Below, in pieces: positions 27,595-36,658 of a stretch of 64,000 nt of DNA. The notes beneath the pieces are model-generated. The model saw only the letters and a program-made list of their open reading frames with translations, did no database searches and was not told the origin of the DNA. The DNA is taken from positions 37,586 through 101,585 of the forward strand of contig JAHZGC010000014.1 of NCBI GenBank assembly GCA_019421015.1. Reading direction: 5' to 3'. This stretch comes from Coriobacteriaceae bacterium (GTDB lineage: Bacteria > Actinomycetota > Coriobacteriia > Coriobacteriales > UMGS124). Every line of letters begins with the position of its first letter. The first letter of the stretch is position 1. The position numbers and the translations under genes were made by a program.

Positions 27595-28294
27595 CTGGTC
27601 GCTTCCCAAGGTGACCGTCTCTGTGGAGTCGGGCCTTGAGAGTCCGGGCAACACCATTGCGGTGGCCGACCGCATCGACGTCGACTCCATCGAGATGGGC
27701 GGCCGCACTATCGAGCTTGAGGACGGTCTGACCTACGACGTCGCGTTGACCAACACCGGCGAAGGCATCCTGGCCACGGGTATCGTGCGCGGCGCGTGCC
27801 GCACCGAGTGCGACCGCTGCCTTGCTCCGGCCGAGTTCGACCTGGCCTCCGAGGTCGCCTGCTACTATCTGCGCGAAGAGCCCGAGGAAGACGTCGACGA
27901 CGAGGAAGACTTCGGCCTTATCGACGTCGAGAACGGCACGGTCGACCTCTCTGAGGCCATCCAGTCGAGCATCGCGATGGACATCCCCTTTGTCATCCTG
28001 TGCCGCGACGATTGCAAGGGCCTCTGCCCCGTGTGCGGCGCCAACCTCAACGAGGTCGACTGCGGCTGCGTCGTGGAGCCCGACCCCGACTTTGAGCGCC
28101 CGAACCCCTTTGCGGTCCTGGCCGGCTTTACCTTTGCCGACGGCACCACCGTGGCCGATCATGCCAAGGAGCTTGAGGAGCTTGACGAGGCGGCCGGCGA
28201 GGAGTTCGAGGACGACCTCGACGACGAGGAGTTCGAGGCCGCCTGGGAGGAACGCCAGAAGGCCGAGGGCGAAGGGTCCGGCGCTGGTGTGTAG
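27584..28294 (+). CDS. yceD: DUF177 protein YceD
   Basis: DUF177 family member of 236 residues located, as is usual, directly before rpmF. The hallmark cysteine motifs are present: ACRTECDRCLAPAEF in the N-terminal half and CRDDCKGLCPVCGANLNEVDCGC in the C-terminal half, the latter probably binding zinc. The last ~50 residues are strongly acidic. YceD is implicated in 23S rRNA metabolism in bacteria and plants. The ATG at 27584 follows GGGGGAG and lies within the end of the preceding gene, so translation is likely coupled. Confidence 0.9.
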   Translation: MASSWSLPKVTVSVESGLESPGNTIAVADRIDVDSIEMGGRTIELEDGLTYDVALTNTGEGILATGIVRGACRTECDRCLAPAEFDLASEVACYYLREEPEEDVDDEEDFGLIDVENGTVDLSEAIQSSIAMDIPFVILCRDDCKGLCPVCGANLNEVDCGCVVEPDPDFERPNPFAVLAGFTFADGTTVADHAKELEELDEAAGEEFEDDLDDEEFEAAWEERQKAEGEGSGAGV

Positions 28295-28412
28295 TCGCTG
28301 CGCAGTGCAAGTTGCGCGTGCAATCGGTCTGGCTTATGTGATACCATAAGCAGCTGTGCAAAGAAGCAGTCGGCTCCCGTAGGCGGGTGGCCGAGTTTAA
28401 GAGAGGTACATG

Positions 28413-28592
28413 ATGGCAGTTCCCAAGCGTAAAACCGGCCGTATGAAGACCCGTTCCCGCCGTGCCCAGAACACGCACGTGCACACCATGCAGACCGTGA
28501 CGTGCCCCCAGTGCGGCGCTCCCAAGCTCCCGCACCGCGTGTGCCCCACCTGCGGCACCTACAAGGGCCGTCAGGTCATCGCCGTCGACTAG
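28413..28592 (+). CDS. rpmF: 50S ribosomal protein L32
   Basis: Ribosomal protein of 59 residues starting MAVPKRKTGRMKTRSRRAQN, with the zinc-ribbon CPQCGAPKLPHRVCPTCG near residues 32-49. Two adjacent ATG codons occur (28410 and 28413). The second gives the normal N-terminus and better spacing from AGAGAGG. It follows yceD by about 120 bases and is followed by a terminator-like hairpin before plsX, the classical yceD-rpmF-plsX arrangement. Confidence 0.96.
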   Translation: MAVPKRKTGRMKTRSRRAQNTHVHTMQTVTCPQCGAPKLPHRVCPTCGTYKGRQVIAVD

Positions 28593-28618
28593 TCTCGGCG
28601 AACGCATAGGCGACCTAG

Positions 28619-28652
28619 GGCCGGCACCGCGCAAGCGGCGTCGGCCTCTTTT
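28619..28652 (+). terminator. Terminator/attenuator between rpmF and plsX
   Basis: GGCCGGCACCGC / GCGGCGTCGGCC stem with a GCAA tetraloop (10 of 12 pairs incl. wobble) followed by TCTTTTGT. It would end or reduce transcription between rpmF and plsX. Confidence 0.75.
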
Positions 28653-28690
28653 GTATTCTCATCGACCACATCCTGTTGGAGGTACGGACC

Positions 28691-29704
28691 ATGAGCGAGA
28701 ACGCCTCGGCAACCGGCGCACAGCTCGTAACGGTATGTGTGGACGCCGCCGGCGGTGACCGCCCGGTGTCGACGGTGCTCGAGGGCGTCGCCCGGGCCCT
28801 CGACGCCGACCCGGCGCTCAAGGTGATCGTCACCGGGCCGGCCGAGGAGGTGGGGCCGTTCGCCTCCGCCCACGAGGGGCGCTGCGAGGCCGTGGCCACC
28901 ACCCAGGTCATCGCCATGGGCGAGCACCCGGCCGAGGCCGTGCGCGCCAAGCGCGACTCGAGCATCGTGGTGGGATGCCGCCTCGTGCGCGAGGGTCGTG
29001 CCCAAGGGTTCTTCTCCGCCGGTTCCACGGGGGCGGTCATGGCCGCAGCCACGCTAGGTATCGGCCGCATCAAGGGCATCGACCGGCCCGCCATCACCAA
29101 CGCCCTGCCGGGGCCGCGCCCCACGGTCCTGCTCGACCTCGGCGCCAACGCCGACTGCAAGCCAGCCAACATCGTGCAGTTCGCCCAGATGGGCATTGCC
29201 TACTCCCAGGCGGTGGTTGGGGTCGAGAATCCCACGGTGGGCCTTTTGAACATCGGCTCCGAAGACACCAAGGGGTCCCTCGAGGCCCAGTCGTTCTTTG
29301 CCGCGCTGCGCGAGGGTGTGCCCGCCTTCAAGGGCAACGCCGAGGGCAGCGACCTGTTTGCCGGCACCTTTGACGTCATCGTGACCGACGGCTTCACGGG
29401 CAACGTGGCCCTCAAGACCATCGAGGCCACCGCCAAGTACATGTTCGGGGAGCTCAAGGGGGCTATCGGTGCGTCATTGGCGACCAAGCTCGCCGGCGCG
29501 GCGCTCAAGCCGGGCCTGCGCGCCATCAAGGACAAGATGAGCGGCGAGCGCTACGGCGGTGCCGTGCTCCTCGGCGTCAAGGGCGTGGTCGCCATCGGGC
29601 ACGGCGCTACCTCGCCCGAGGCGGTCAAGAACGGCACGGTCTGTGTGGCCGAGGCCGTTCGTGGCGGTCTGGTGCAGCGGATCGCGGCGGCTCTGGCCGA
29701 ATAG
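28691..29704 (+). CDS. plsX: Phosphate acyltransferase PlsX
   Basis: Converts acyl-ACP to acyl-phosphate for phospholipid synthesis; 337 residues. It starts TVCVDAAGGDRPVSTVLEGV (usually MDAMGGD). The family core SSIVVGCRLVREGRAQGFFSAGSTGAVMAAA is followed by LDLGANADCKP and VTDGFTGNVALKTIE. The chosen ATG follows GGAGG; a TTG 15 bases earlier is inside that site. acpP, often found between plsX and rnc, is absent. With fakA and a DegV protein in the same window, acyl-phosphate can come from both synthesis and exogenous fatty acids. Confidence 0.94.
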   Translation: MSENASATGAQLVTVCVDAAGGDRPVSTVLEGVARALDADPALKVIVTGPAEEVGPFASAHEGRCEAVATTQVIAMGEHPAEAVRAKRDSSIVVGCRLVREGRAQGFFSAGSTGAVMAAATLGIGRIKGIDRPAITNALPGPRPTVLLDLGANADCKPANIVQFAQMGIAYSQAVVGVENPTVGLLNIGSEDTKGSLEAQSFFAALREGVPAFKGNAEGSDLFAGTFDVIVTDGFTGNVALKTIEATAKYMFGELKGAIGASLATKLAGAALKPGLRAIKDKMSGERYGGAVLLGVKGVVAIGHGATSPEAVKNGTVCVAEAVRGGLVQRIAAALAE

Positions 29705-29792
29705 CGCCGCAGGTGGCGGCGGGTTTACAATCGAACGGCACACGGCCCCCGACCGCAGGCAGGCGTCGGGGGCGACGACGAGAGGGGGGCGC

Positions 29793-30563
29793 ATGCCCAC
29801 GATCTTGACCAAGGTCGACCGCACCGAGCAGATCATCGGCTACCGCTTCAAGAACCGCGAGCTGCTCAAAAGCGCGATCACGCATCCTTCTGCCGTGGAG
29901 GGCAAGCCGGTGAGCGCGGGCTACGAGCGCCTCGAGTTCCTTGGCGACTCGGTGGTCGGCTTCATCGTGTCCGAGGAGCTCTACGAGCGCTTCCCCGAGA
30001 TGGACGAGGGCGGCCTGACCCGCCTCAAGGTCTCGCTCATCTCGGGGGAGTCGCTTTCGGCCGCCGCCGCCGAGCGGGGCTTTGCCGACGTCATCATCTT
30101 TGGCCAGAGCGAGCGCGGCACCGGGGCGCGCGGGCTGCATTCGGCCCTCGAGAACGTCTACGAGGCCGTGACGGGTGCCATCTACCTGGACGGCGGCCTT
30201 GAGCCGGCGCGGCGCTGGGTGCTCGACACGCTGCAGCCCCACCTCGCTCCCTGGCGTGCCGTGCTACCCGAAAACCCCAAGTCGCTGCTGCAGGAGAAGA
30301 CCCAGGCCGACCTCAAGGAGACCCCCCGCTACGAGGTCGTCTCCACCGGCGGCCCCGCCCACAGCCCCACGTTCGTCTCCGACTGCATCGTGGGCGATAG
30401 GGCCGTCGGCAGGGGAGAGGGCACCTCCAAGAAGGAGGCGGAGGCGGCCGCCGCAGCCCAGGCCCTGCGCACGCTCGGGTACATCGAGAAGGACTCCGAC
30501 GCTGCCAGCTTTGAAGGCGACAAGCCCTGGCCCCTCAAGCCCCTCGAGACGGGACGGGACTAG
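29793..30563 (+). CDS. rnc: Ribonuclease III
   Basis: Double-strand-specific endoribonuclease of 256 residues for rRNA and mRNA processing. The catalytic signature ERLEFLGDS is at residues 45-53, and the second acidic site is in ALENVYEAVTGAIYLDGG. The C-terminal double-stranded RNA-binding domain runs from about residue 165 (DLKETPRYEVV, then GTSKKEAEAAAAAQALRTL). A 25-residue tail follows. The ATG follows GAGAGGGGGG. smc starts 2 bases after its stop, so rnc and smc are co-translated. Confidence 0.95.
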   Translation: MPTILTKVDRTEQIIGYRFKNRELLKSAITHPSAVEGKPVSAGYERLEFLGDSVVGFIVSEELYERFPEMDEGGLTRLKVSLISGESLSAAAAERGFADVIIFGQSERGTGARGLHSALENVYEAVTGAIYLDGGLEPARRWVLDTLQPHLAPWRAVLPENPKSLLQEKTQADLKETPRYEVVSTGGPAHSPTFVSDCIVGDRAVGRGEGTSKKEAEAAAAAQALRTLGYIEKDSDAASFEGDKPWPLKPLETGRD

Positions 30564-30565
30564 GC

Positions 30566-33500
30566 GTGTACCTCAAGTCCCTCACCCTCAAGGGCTTCAA
30601 GTCCTTCGCCGACCGCGCCCACATGGTGTTCGAGCCCGGCCTCACGGTCATCGTGGGGCCCAACGGGAGCGGTAAGTCCAACGTCAGCGACGCCATCCTC
30701 TGGGTGCTGGGCGAGCAGAGCGCCAAGCAGCTGCGCGGCCAGGCCATGGAGGACGTCGTCTTTGCCGGCTCCTCGGCCCGCAAGCCCGTGAGCGTGGCCG
30801 AGGTCGACCTGACGCTCGACAACTCAGACCACACCTTGCCCGTGGACTTCGAGGAGGTCGTGGTCACCCGCCGCATGTACCGCTCCGGCGAGAGCGAGTA
30901 CCTCATCAACGGCTCTCCGGCGCGCCTGCTCGACATCACCGACATCCTCCACGACTCCGGCCTGGGCAAAGACACCCACTCGATCATCAGCCAGGGCAAG
31001 CTCGACGCCATCTTGACGAGCCGTCCGGAGGAGCGCCGCTCCCTCATCGAGGAGGCCGCCGGCATCTCCAAGCACAAGCGCCGCCGCGAGCGCTCCCTGC
31101 GCCGACTCTCCTCCATGGACGAGCACCTCAAGCGCGCTCTGGACGTTCAGAAGGAGGTCAACCGCCAGCTCAAGCCCCTCGAGCGCCAGGTGGAGCGCGC
31201 CCGGAGGCACAACGAGCTCTCCGCCCGCGTGTCTGAGCTGCGGACCCTGCTCTCGGTGGACGACCTGCGCCGTCTCCGGCAGCGCTGGAGCGCCCTGGAG
31301 AAGACCGAGGCCGACGCCGCCCAGGAGCTTGAGCAGGCCGAGGCCTCCCTGAGGGAGCGCCAGGCCGAGCTCGAGCGCCTCCAGGCCTCGCTCGAGGAGC
31401 GCGGCCGCAGCGCCGGAGATATCTCCGAGAGCCGCCGCCGGTGCCAGAGCGCCCTGGAGCGCCTGACGGCCGGCATGCGCCTGCTCGACGAGAAGGGACG
31501 AAACGTCGAGTGCCGCCTCGGGGAGCTGCGCGACGAGCTGGGGCGCTCCGAAGAACGCGACGGTACGTGCCGCCAGGAGCTCACCGAGGCCGTGGCCGAA
31601 TGCGAGGCCAACGAGCGTGAGCGCGCCGCCTTGCGCGAGCGCACCGACGCCGCCAACGAGCGCGTCCGGGCCGCGCGCAACGCGCGCCGGTCTGCCGAGG
31701 ACGAGTTGGGCCGCGCCCAGGGGCGCCTGCGCGGCGCCCAGCGTGAGCGTGACGCCGCCAGCGTGGCGCTCGCCAAGGCGCGCGACGCCCTCGAGAGCGC
31801 CCGCGTCCAAGACGACCTGTTCGCCGCCCGCATCGGCCAGCTCGAGGAGACGGCCGCCGTGGCGGACCGCGACGCAGACGACGTCGAGCGCCGTCTGGGG
31901 GAGGCGAAGGCGTCGCTGGCCTGCACCCGCGAGGAGGAGGCGGCGAGCCGTGCCGTCCAAGAGCAGACGCGCACCGAGCTGACCCGGGCCCAGCAGGCCG
32001 AAGGCGATGCCCGGCGCGCCTGTGCCGCCGCCGAGGCCCGCGCCGCGGCGCTCGAGCAGGCCGCCCAGGCGGAGGAGAACGCCACGCCGTTGGCCGCCCG
32101 CATCGCCGGCGACGCCGAGGCCCGCCGCTCCATCCGCGCCCGCGTGAGCGAGGTGCTCGAGGTGCCCGAGGAGCTGGCGTCCCTGGTCGAGCAGGTGCTC
32201 GCCGCAAGCCTCACCGGCTTTGTGGCCGACGGCCCCCAGGGGCTTGTGGACGTTGCCCGTGCGGCCGAGCGCCTGGGGGCGTCGAGCGCGGGGCGGGTGG
32301 CCGTGGTCGTTGACAGCGGCGTGGAGGTGGCGCCCCCCTGCGACGGGCTGCCCGGCTACGCTCTGGCCGAGCGCGTTTGCGGCCGGCCGGGGTACGAGGG
32401 GGTGGTGGGGCCGTTGCTCGGCGGCGTCCGCGTGGTGGGCACCCTCGAGGAGGCCTGCCGCGCCTCCGTCGCCGACCTCGCCCATGGGTACGCGACCCCC
32501 GACGGGTCGATCGTGCGGGGAGGCCGTGCCCTCGTGGGGCGCGCTAGCGACGCCGCTGTGGGCGTGCTCGAGCGTCGCCGCCAGCTGCGCGAGCTCGAGG
32601 GGGAGCTGCCGGGGCTGCGCGAGGCGGTCTCGGCGACGCGCGCGGCCGTCGACGAGGCCGAGAAGGCCATCGCCGTCGCCCGCGCCGCCCACGACGACCA
32701 TGCCCGCGCCGCAGCCCGCCTGTCCGGCGAGGTCTCCTCGCTCTCCTCGGAGGCGGCCCGCGTGCGCCAGAGCGCCGAGAAGGCCCGTGCGGAGCTTGCC
32801 CGCGTGCGCGAGCAGCGCTCCCAGGCCCAGGGCCGTTCCCTCGACGCCGAGGCCGCCGTCGCCTCCCAGTCCGACGCCCTGGCCGCCGCAGAGCTCGAGG
32901 CCACCGACCTCGAGGGCCGCATCAAGGGCCTCCAGGAGGCCTTCGACGCGACCAAGCGCGAGGACCGCGCCGCCCACGACGAGGCCAACCAGTGCCAGCT
33001 CGAGCTCGCCCGCGTGCAGGAGCGCGCGCGAAGCCTCTCCGCGCGCCGGGAGCGGCTCGAGAAGGAGTCCGCGGGGCTGGAGAAGGGCCTTGGGTCGACA
33101 CGCGCCTCCGTGCGCCGCCACGAGGCCATGCAGGCTCGTGTGGCGCCCCTGCGCTCCCGCTACGAGGCCCTTATCGACGCCGCCCAGGAGCGGGCCGACC
33201 TGCTCGACGGCAAGGCCACGGCCGCCGAGAGCGCCTCGGCCGCCCTGCGCCGCTCCATCGAGCTCAAGCGCACCGACGTGGCCGACGCCACGGTGGCCCA
33301 CAGCCGCGCCATGGCCGGCGTGAGCGAGGTCAAGGTCGAGAAGGGCCGCCTCGACGTGCAGGTCGACGCCGCCGTGAAGGCCATCGTGTCCCAGAAGGGC
33401 GTCGTCCTCGAGGAGGCGCTCGAGCTGCCCGCGCCAGAAGACCGCACCGCCTGCGAGCGCGAGCTCCAGAAGCTCGAGGGCGAGCTGGCCGCGCTCGGCC

Positions 33501-34126
33501 CGGTGAACCAGGTCGCCTTCGAGGAGTTCGAGGCCCTCAAGCGCCGCTCCGAGTACATCGGCGAGCAGGTGGCCGACCTGCAGCACGCCCGCGCCGACCT
33601 CACCAAGATCCTCCAGGTCATCGACCGCAAGATGCGCAGCAGCTTTGTCGACACCTTCGAGGCCGTGAACAAAAACTTCGAGGAGATCTTCTCCATGCTG
33701 TTCCCCGGGGGCAACGGCCACCTCGAGATGACCGTGCCCGACGACCCCGCCACCACAGGCATCGAGGTCGTGGCCCAGCCCCGCGGCAAGCGGGTCACCA
33801 AGATGTCGCTGCTCTCGGGCGGCGAGCGCTCGCTCACGGCTCTCGGGCTGCTCTTTGCCGCCTACCGCACGCGCACGGTGCCCTTCTACGTGCTCGACGA
33901 GGTCGAGGCCGCCCTCGACGACTCCAACCTCGACCGTCTCCTCGACGCCATCGAGGTGCTCCGCAAGACCACGCAGCTCATCGTGATCAGCCACCAGCGG
34001 CGCACCATGGAGAGCGCCGACGTGCTCTACGGCGTCTCCATGCAGGCCGACGGCGTGAGCCGCGTCATTTCGCAGAAGCTCGAGCGCGACGGGGCGGCCG
34101 CCCTGCAGCTCGCACAAGAGAGGTAG
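30566..34126 (+). CDS. smc: Chromosome segregation protein SMC
   Basis: Condensin ATPase of 1186 residues that organises the chromosome with ScpAB. It shows Walker A GPNGSGKSN (about residue 31), two long coiled coils (about 165-500 and 660-1010) and a hinge between them (about 515-640, ending DGSIVRGGRALVGRA). The C-terminal signature is LLSGGERSLTAL (about 1080), with Walker B FYVLDEVEAALDDSN. The coiled coils are unusually rich in Ala, Arg and Glu, which also creates very long open frames on the opposite strand. The GTG start is two bases after the rnc stop. Confidence 0.96.
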   Translation: MYLKSLTLKGFKSFADRAHMVFEPGLTVIVGPNGSGKSNVSDAILWVLGEQSAKQLRGQAMEDVVFAGSSARKPVSVAEVDLTLDNSDHTLPVDFEEVVVTRRMYRSGESEYLINGSPARLLDITDILHDSGLGKDTHSIISQGKLDAILTSRPEERRSLIEEAAGISKHKRRRERSLRRLSSMDEHLKRALDVQKEVNRQLKPLERQVERARRHNELSARVSELRTLLSVDDLRRLRQRWSALEKTEADAAQELEQAEASLRERQAELERLQASLEERGRSAGDISESRRRCQSALERLTAGMRLLDEKGRNVECRLGELRDELGRSEERDGTCRQELTEAVAECEANERERAALRERTDAANERVRAARNARRSAEDELGRAQGRLRGAQRERDAASVALAKARDALESARVQDDLFAARIGQLEETAAVADRDADDVERRLGEAKASLACTREEEAASRAVQEQTRTELTRAQQAEGDARRACAAAEARAAALEQAAQAEENATPLAARIAGDAEARRSIRARVSEVLEVPEELASLVEQVLAASLTGFVADGPQGLVDVARAAERLGASSAGRVAVVVDSGVEVAPPCDGLPGYALAERVCGRPGYEGVVGPLLGGVRVVGTLEEACRASVADLAHGYATPDGSIVRGGRALVGRASDAAVGVLERRRQLRELEGELPGLREAVSATRAAVDEAEKAIAVARAAHDDHARAAARLSGEVSSLSSEAARVRQSAEKARAELARVREQRSQAQGRSLDAEAAVASQSDALAAAELEATDLEGRIKGLQEAFDATKREDRAAHDEANQCQLELARVQERARSLSARRERLEKESAGLEKGLGSTRASVRRHEAMQARVAPLRSRYEALIDAAQERADLLDGKATAAESASAALRRSIELKRTDVADATVAHSRAMAGVSEVKVEKGRLDVQVDAAVKAIVSQKGVVLEEALELPAPEDRTACERELQKLEGELAALGPVNQVAFEEFEALKRRSEYIGEQVADLQHARADLTKILQVIDRKMRSSFVDTFEAVNKNFEEIFSMLFPGGNGHLEMTVPDDPATTGIEVVAQPRGKRVTKMSLLSGGERSLTALGLLFAAYRTRTVPFYVLDEVEAALDDSNLDRLLDAIEVLRKTTQLIVISHQRRTMESADVLYGVSMQADGVSRVISQKLERDGAAALQLAQER

Positions 34127-34132
34127 GTTGCC

Positions 34133-35047
34133 ATGGGATGGTTCCAACGGCTCTCCGAGGGCCTGAGCAAGACCCGCAAGAAGATCACCGGCGAGCTCAA
34201 CGTGCTCTTCGAGATCGGCCCGCAGGTGGGCGACGAGTTCTGGGACGACCTCGAGGCCACGCTCATCATGGCCGACATCGGCGCCGGCGCCACCGACCAC
34301 GTGGTGACCCAGCTGCGCGAGCGCTCCCAGCGCGAGGAGCTCACCGGCGTGCGCGAGGTGCAGGACGCCCTGGTCGAGCTGCTGGCCGACGCCTTCACCC
34401 CCTGCGAGCAGGACCCCTTCGAGGCCAACCCCTCGTGCGTGCTCTTTGTGGGCGTGAACGGCGCCGGCAAGACCACCACCGTGGGCAAGATCGCCTCGGA
34501 GGCCAAGGAGCAGGGGAGAAGCCCCGTCATCGGCAGCGCCGACACCTTTCGCGCGGCCGCCATCGAGCAGCTCGAGGTCTGGGGCGAGCGCGCCGGCGTC
34601 GAGGTCGTGAAGCGCGAGCGCGGCAGCGACCCGGCCAGCGTGTGCTACGACACCCTCGACACGGCCGACCGCGACGGCAGCGACCTGGTGCTCATCGACA
34701 CGGCCGGCCGCCTGCACACCTCGGTCGACCTGCTGCGCGAGCTCGGCAAGGTGGTCCAGGTCACGCGCAAGCGCGCCAAGATGCCCGTGTACGTGGTGCT
34801 CGTCATCGACGCGACCACGGGCCAGAACGGCCTCTCGCAGGCCCGCGAGTTCAACAACGCCCTCGGCGTCGACGGCGTGGTCATGACCAAGCTCGACGGC
34901 ACCGCCAAGGGCGGCATCGCGCTGGCCGTGAGCCACGACCTCGGCTTGCCCATCCTGCGGGTGGGCGTGGGTGAGACCATCGACGACCTGAAACCCTTCG
35001 ACGCCCGGGAGTTCTCCCGCGCGCTCATCACCGGCGAGGAGGCCTAA
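34133..35047 (+). CDS. ftsY: Signal recognition particle receptor FtsY
   Basis: SRP receptor GTPase of 304 residues that docks ribosome-SRP complexes at the membrane. The N domain is residues 1-95. G motifs: GVNGAGKTTTVGKIA (about 105), DTFRAAAIEQLE, DTAGRLH, TKLDGTAKGG. The long acidic A domain of E. coli FtsY is missing, as in many Gram-positive bacteria, so membrane targeting relies on the N-terminal helix (MGWFQRLSEGLSKTRKKITGE). It starts 6 bases after smc and ends 3 bases before ffh. Confidence 0.96.
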   Translation: MGWFQRLSEGLSKTRKKITGELNVLFEIGPQVGDEFWDDLEATLIMADIGAGATDHVVTQLRERSQREELTGVREVQDALVELLADAFTPCEQDPFEANPSCVLFVGVNGAGKTTTVGKIASEAKEQGRSPVIGSADTFRAAAIEQLEVWGERAGVEVVKRERGSDPASVCYDTLDTADRDGSDLVLIDTAGRLHTSVDLLRELGKVVQVTRKRAKMPVYVVLVIDATTGQNGLSQAREFNNALGVDGVVMTKLDGTAKGGIALAVSHDLGLPILRVGVGETIDDLKPFDAREFSRALITGEEA

Positions 35048-35050
35048 CTC

Positions 35051-36499
35051 ATGGCTGTTTTCGAGAGCCTGTCCAACCGCCTGCAAGACACCTTCGAGGG
35101 CCTGCGCGGCAAGGGCCGCCTCACCGAGGCCGACATCGACACCGCCATGCGCGAGGTGCGCATGGCCCTGCTCGAGGCCGACGTGAACTTCAAAGTGGTC
35201 AAGGAGTTCGTGGCCCGCTGCAAGGAGCGCTGCCTGACCTCCGAGGTGCTCGACTCGCTGACGCCCGCCCAGAACGTCGTGAAGATCGTGCTCGACGAGC
35301 TCACGGTGCTGCTCGGCTCCACCGAGAGCCGCCTGGTGCTCTCGAGCCGCATCCCCAACGTCATCATGCTCGTGGGCCTCCAGGGCTCCGGCAAGACCAC
35401 GGCGGCCGCCAAGCTCGCGAACCTGCTGCGCGGGCAGGGCCACGCGCCGCTGCTCGCCGCCTGCGACGTGTACCGCCCCGCCGCCGCCGACCAGCTCGAG
35501 ACCCTGGGCAACGAGCTCGGCGTCAAGGTCTACCGCGGCGACGGCCAGCACCCGGTGCAGATCGCCAAGGAGGCCATTCGCGCGGCCGTGGACGGCATGA
35601 AGGACGTCGTGATCGTCGACACCGCCGGCCGCCTGCAGATCGACGAGGCCATGATGCAGGAGGCCGCCGACATCAAGGCGGCCGTCAAGCCCGACCAGAT
35701 TCTCATGGTCGTGGACTCCATGACCGGCCAGGACATCGTGAACGTGGTCCAGGTCTTTGCCGAGCGCGTGGACTTCGACGGCGTGATCATGACCAAGCTC
35801 GACGGCGACTCGCGCGGTGGCGGCGCCCTCTCGGTGCGCAGCGTCACCGGCAAGCCCATCAAGTTCATCTCCACCGGCGAGAAGCCCAACCAGTTCCAGG
35901 TGTTCCACCCCGACCGCATGGCCCGGCGCATCCTGGGCATGGGCGACATGGTCTCGATCATCGAGAAGGCCCAGGCCGAGGTCGACGAGGAGCAGGCGGC
36001 TGCCGCCGAGCGCATGCTCAACCAGGGCCTCACCTTTGATGACTTCCTCATGCAGATGAAGTCCATCAAGAAGATGGGCGGCTTCACGAGCATCCTGTCG
36101 GCCCTGCCCGGCGGCGACCGCCTCATGCAGAAGGCCGGCGGCCAGATCGACGACTCCATCATGGACAAGACCGAGGCCATCATCATGTCGATGACCAAGG
36201 AGGAGCGCGCCAAGCCCCGCATCATCAACGGCAGCCGCCGTGCCCGCATCGCTCGTGGCTCCGGCACCGAGGTCTATGACGTGAACAACCTCATCAAGCA
36301 GTGGGGCGAGATGAACAAGATGATGGGCAAGATGCGCTCGGCCATGCAGCAGCCCGCCGGCAAGGGCAAGAAGGGCAAGAAAGGCGGCAAGCCCGGCAGT
36401 GCCAAGGCCATGAAGCGCATGATGAGCGGCATGGGTGGGGTGCCCGGCATGGGCAGCATGGCCGATATGCAAAAGATGATGAAAGACCTGTTCAAATAG
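35051..36499 (+). CDS. ffh: Signal recognition particle protein Ffh
   Basis: SRP54 homologue of 482 residues. The N domain is residues 1-90, and the GTPase has GLQGSGKTTAAAKLA (about 108), CDVYRPAAADQL, DTAGRLQ, TKLDGDSRGG. The methionine-rich M domain (about 300-482) contains MQMKSIKKMGGF and SRRARIARGSGTEVYDVNNLIKQ, with a Lys/Gly/Met-rich end that binds signal peptides and SRP RNA. The usual downstream rpsP-rimM-trmD genes are absent; a repeat element and a convergent HAD gene follow. The SRP RNA gene is not in the window. Confidence 0.96.
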   Translation: MAVFESLSNRLQDTFEGLRGKGRLTEADIDTAMREVRMALLEADVNFKVVKEFVARCKERCLTSEVLDSLTPAQNVVKIVLDELTVLLGSTESRLVLSSRIPNVIMLVGLQGSGKTTAAAKLANLLRGQGHAPLLAACDVYRPAAADQLETLGNELGVKVYRGDGQHPVQIAKEAIRAAVDGMKDVVIVDTAGRLQIDEAMMQEAADIKAAVKPDQILMVVDSMTGQDIVNVVQVFAERVDFDGVIMTKLDGDSRGGGALSVRSVTGKPIKFISTGEKPNQFQVFHPDRMARRILGMGDMVSIIEKAQAEVDEEQAAAAERMLNQGLTFDDFLMQMKSIKKMGGFTSILSALPGGDRLMQKAGGQIDDSIMDKTEAIIMSMTKEERAKPRIINGSRRARIARGSGTEVYDVNNLIKQWGEMNKMMGKMRSAMQQPAGKGKKGKKGGKPGSAKAMKRMMSGMGGVPGMGSMADMQKMMKDLFK

Positions 36500-36527
36500 G
36501 GGTCGGTCTGCCTGGTGCCCGCCTCTA

Positions 36528-36658
36528 TGCCAAAACTTGCGTCGCGTGTATGCCTGGCCTGGCAAATATGTCACCCCGTGTGTGGTTTGTGCCCCCTAAT
36601 CCGCACACGGGGCGACGCTTTTGGCGGGATTGCCACACACGGGGCGCGGATTTTGGCA
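36528..36658. repeat. 131-bp four-unit inverted repeat element, copy B
   Basis: Same geometry as copy A at 13203: forward units 36528-36553 and 36560-36585, reverse units 36601-36626 and 36633-36658, spacers 6, 15 and 6 bp. Units share TGCCAAAA at one end and CGTGTG at the other; the two reverse units carry CCCCGTGTG. The element lies just after ffh. The HAD hydrolase frame runs through units 4 and 3 and stops in the central spacer, as in copy A. Confidence 0.85.

Noticed and set aside
30824..36574. A 1916-codon open frame on the minus strand across smc, ftsY and ffh
   Set aside because: It is the antisense of three certain genes. High GC third positions and Ala/Arg/Glu-rich coding suppress stops; the translation is low-complexity His/Leu/Gly-rich with no motifs.
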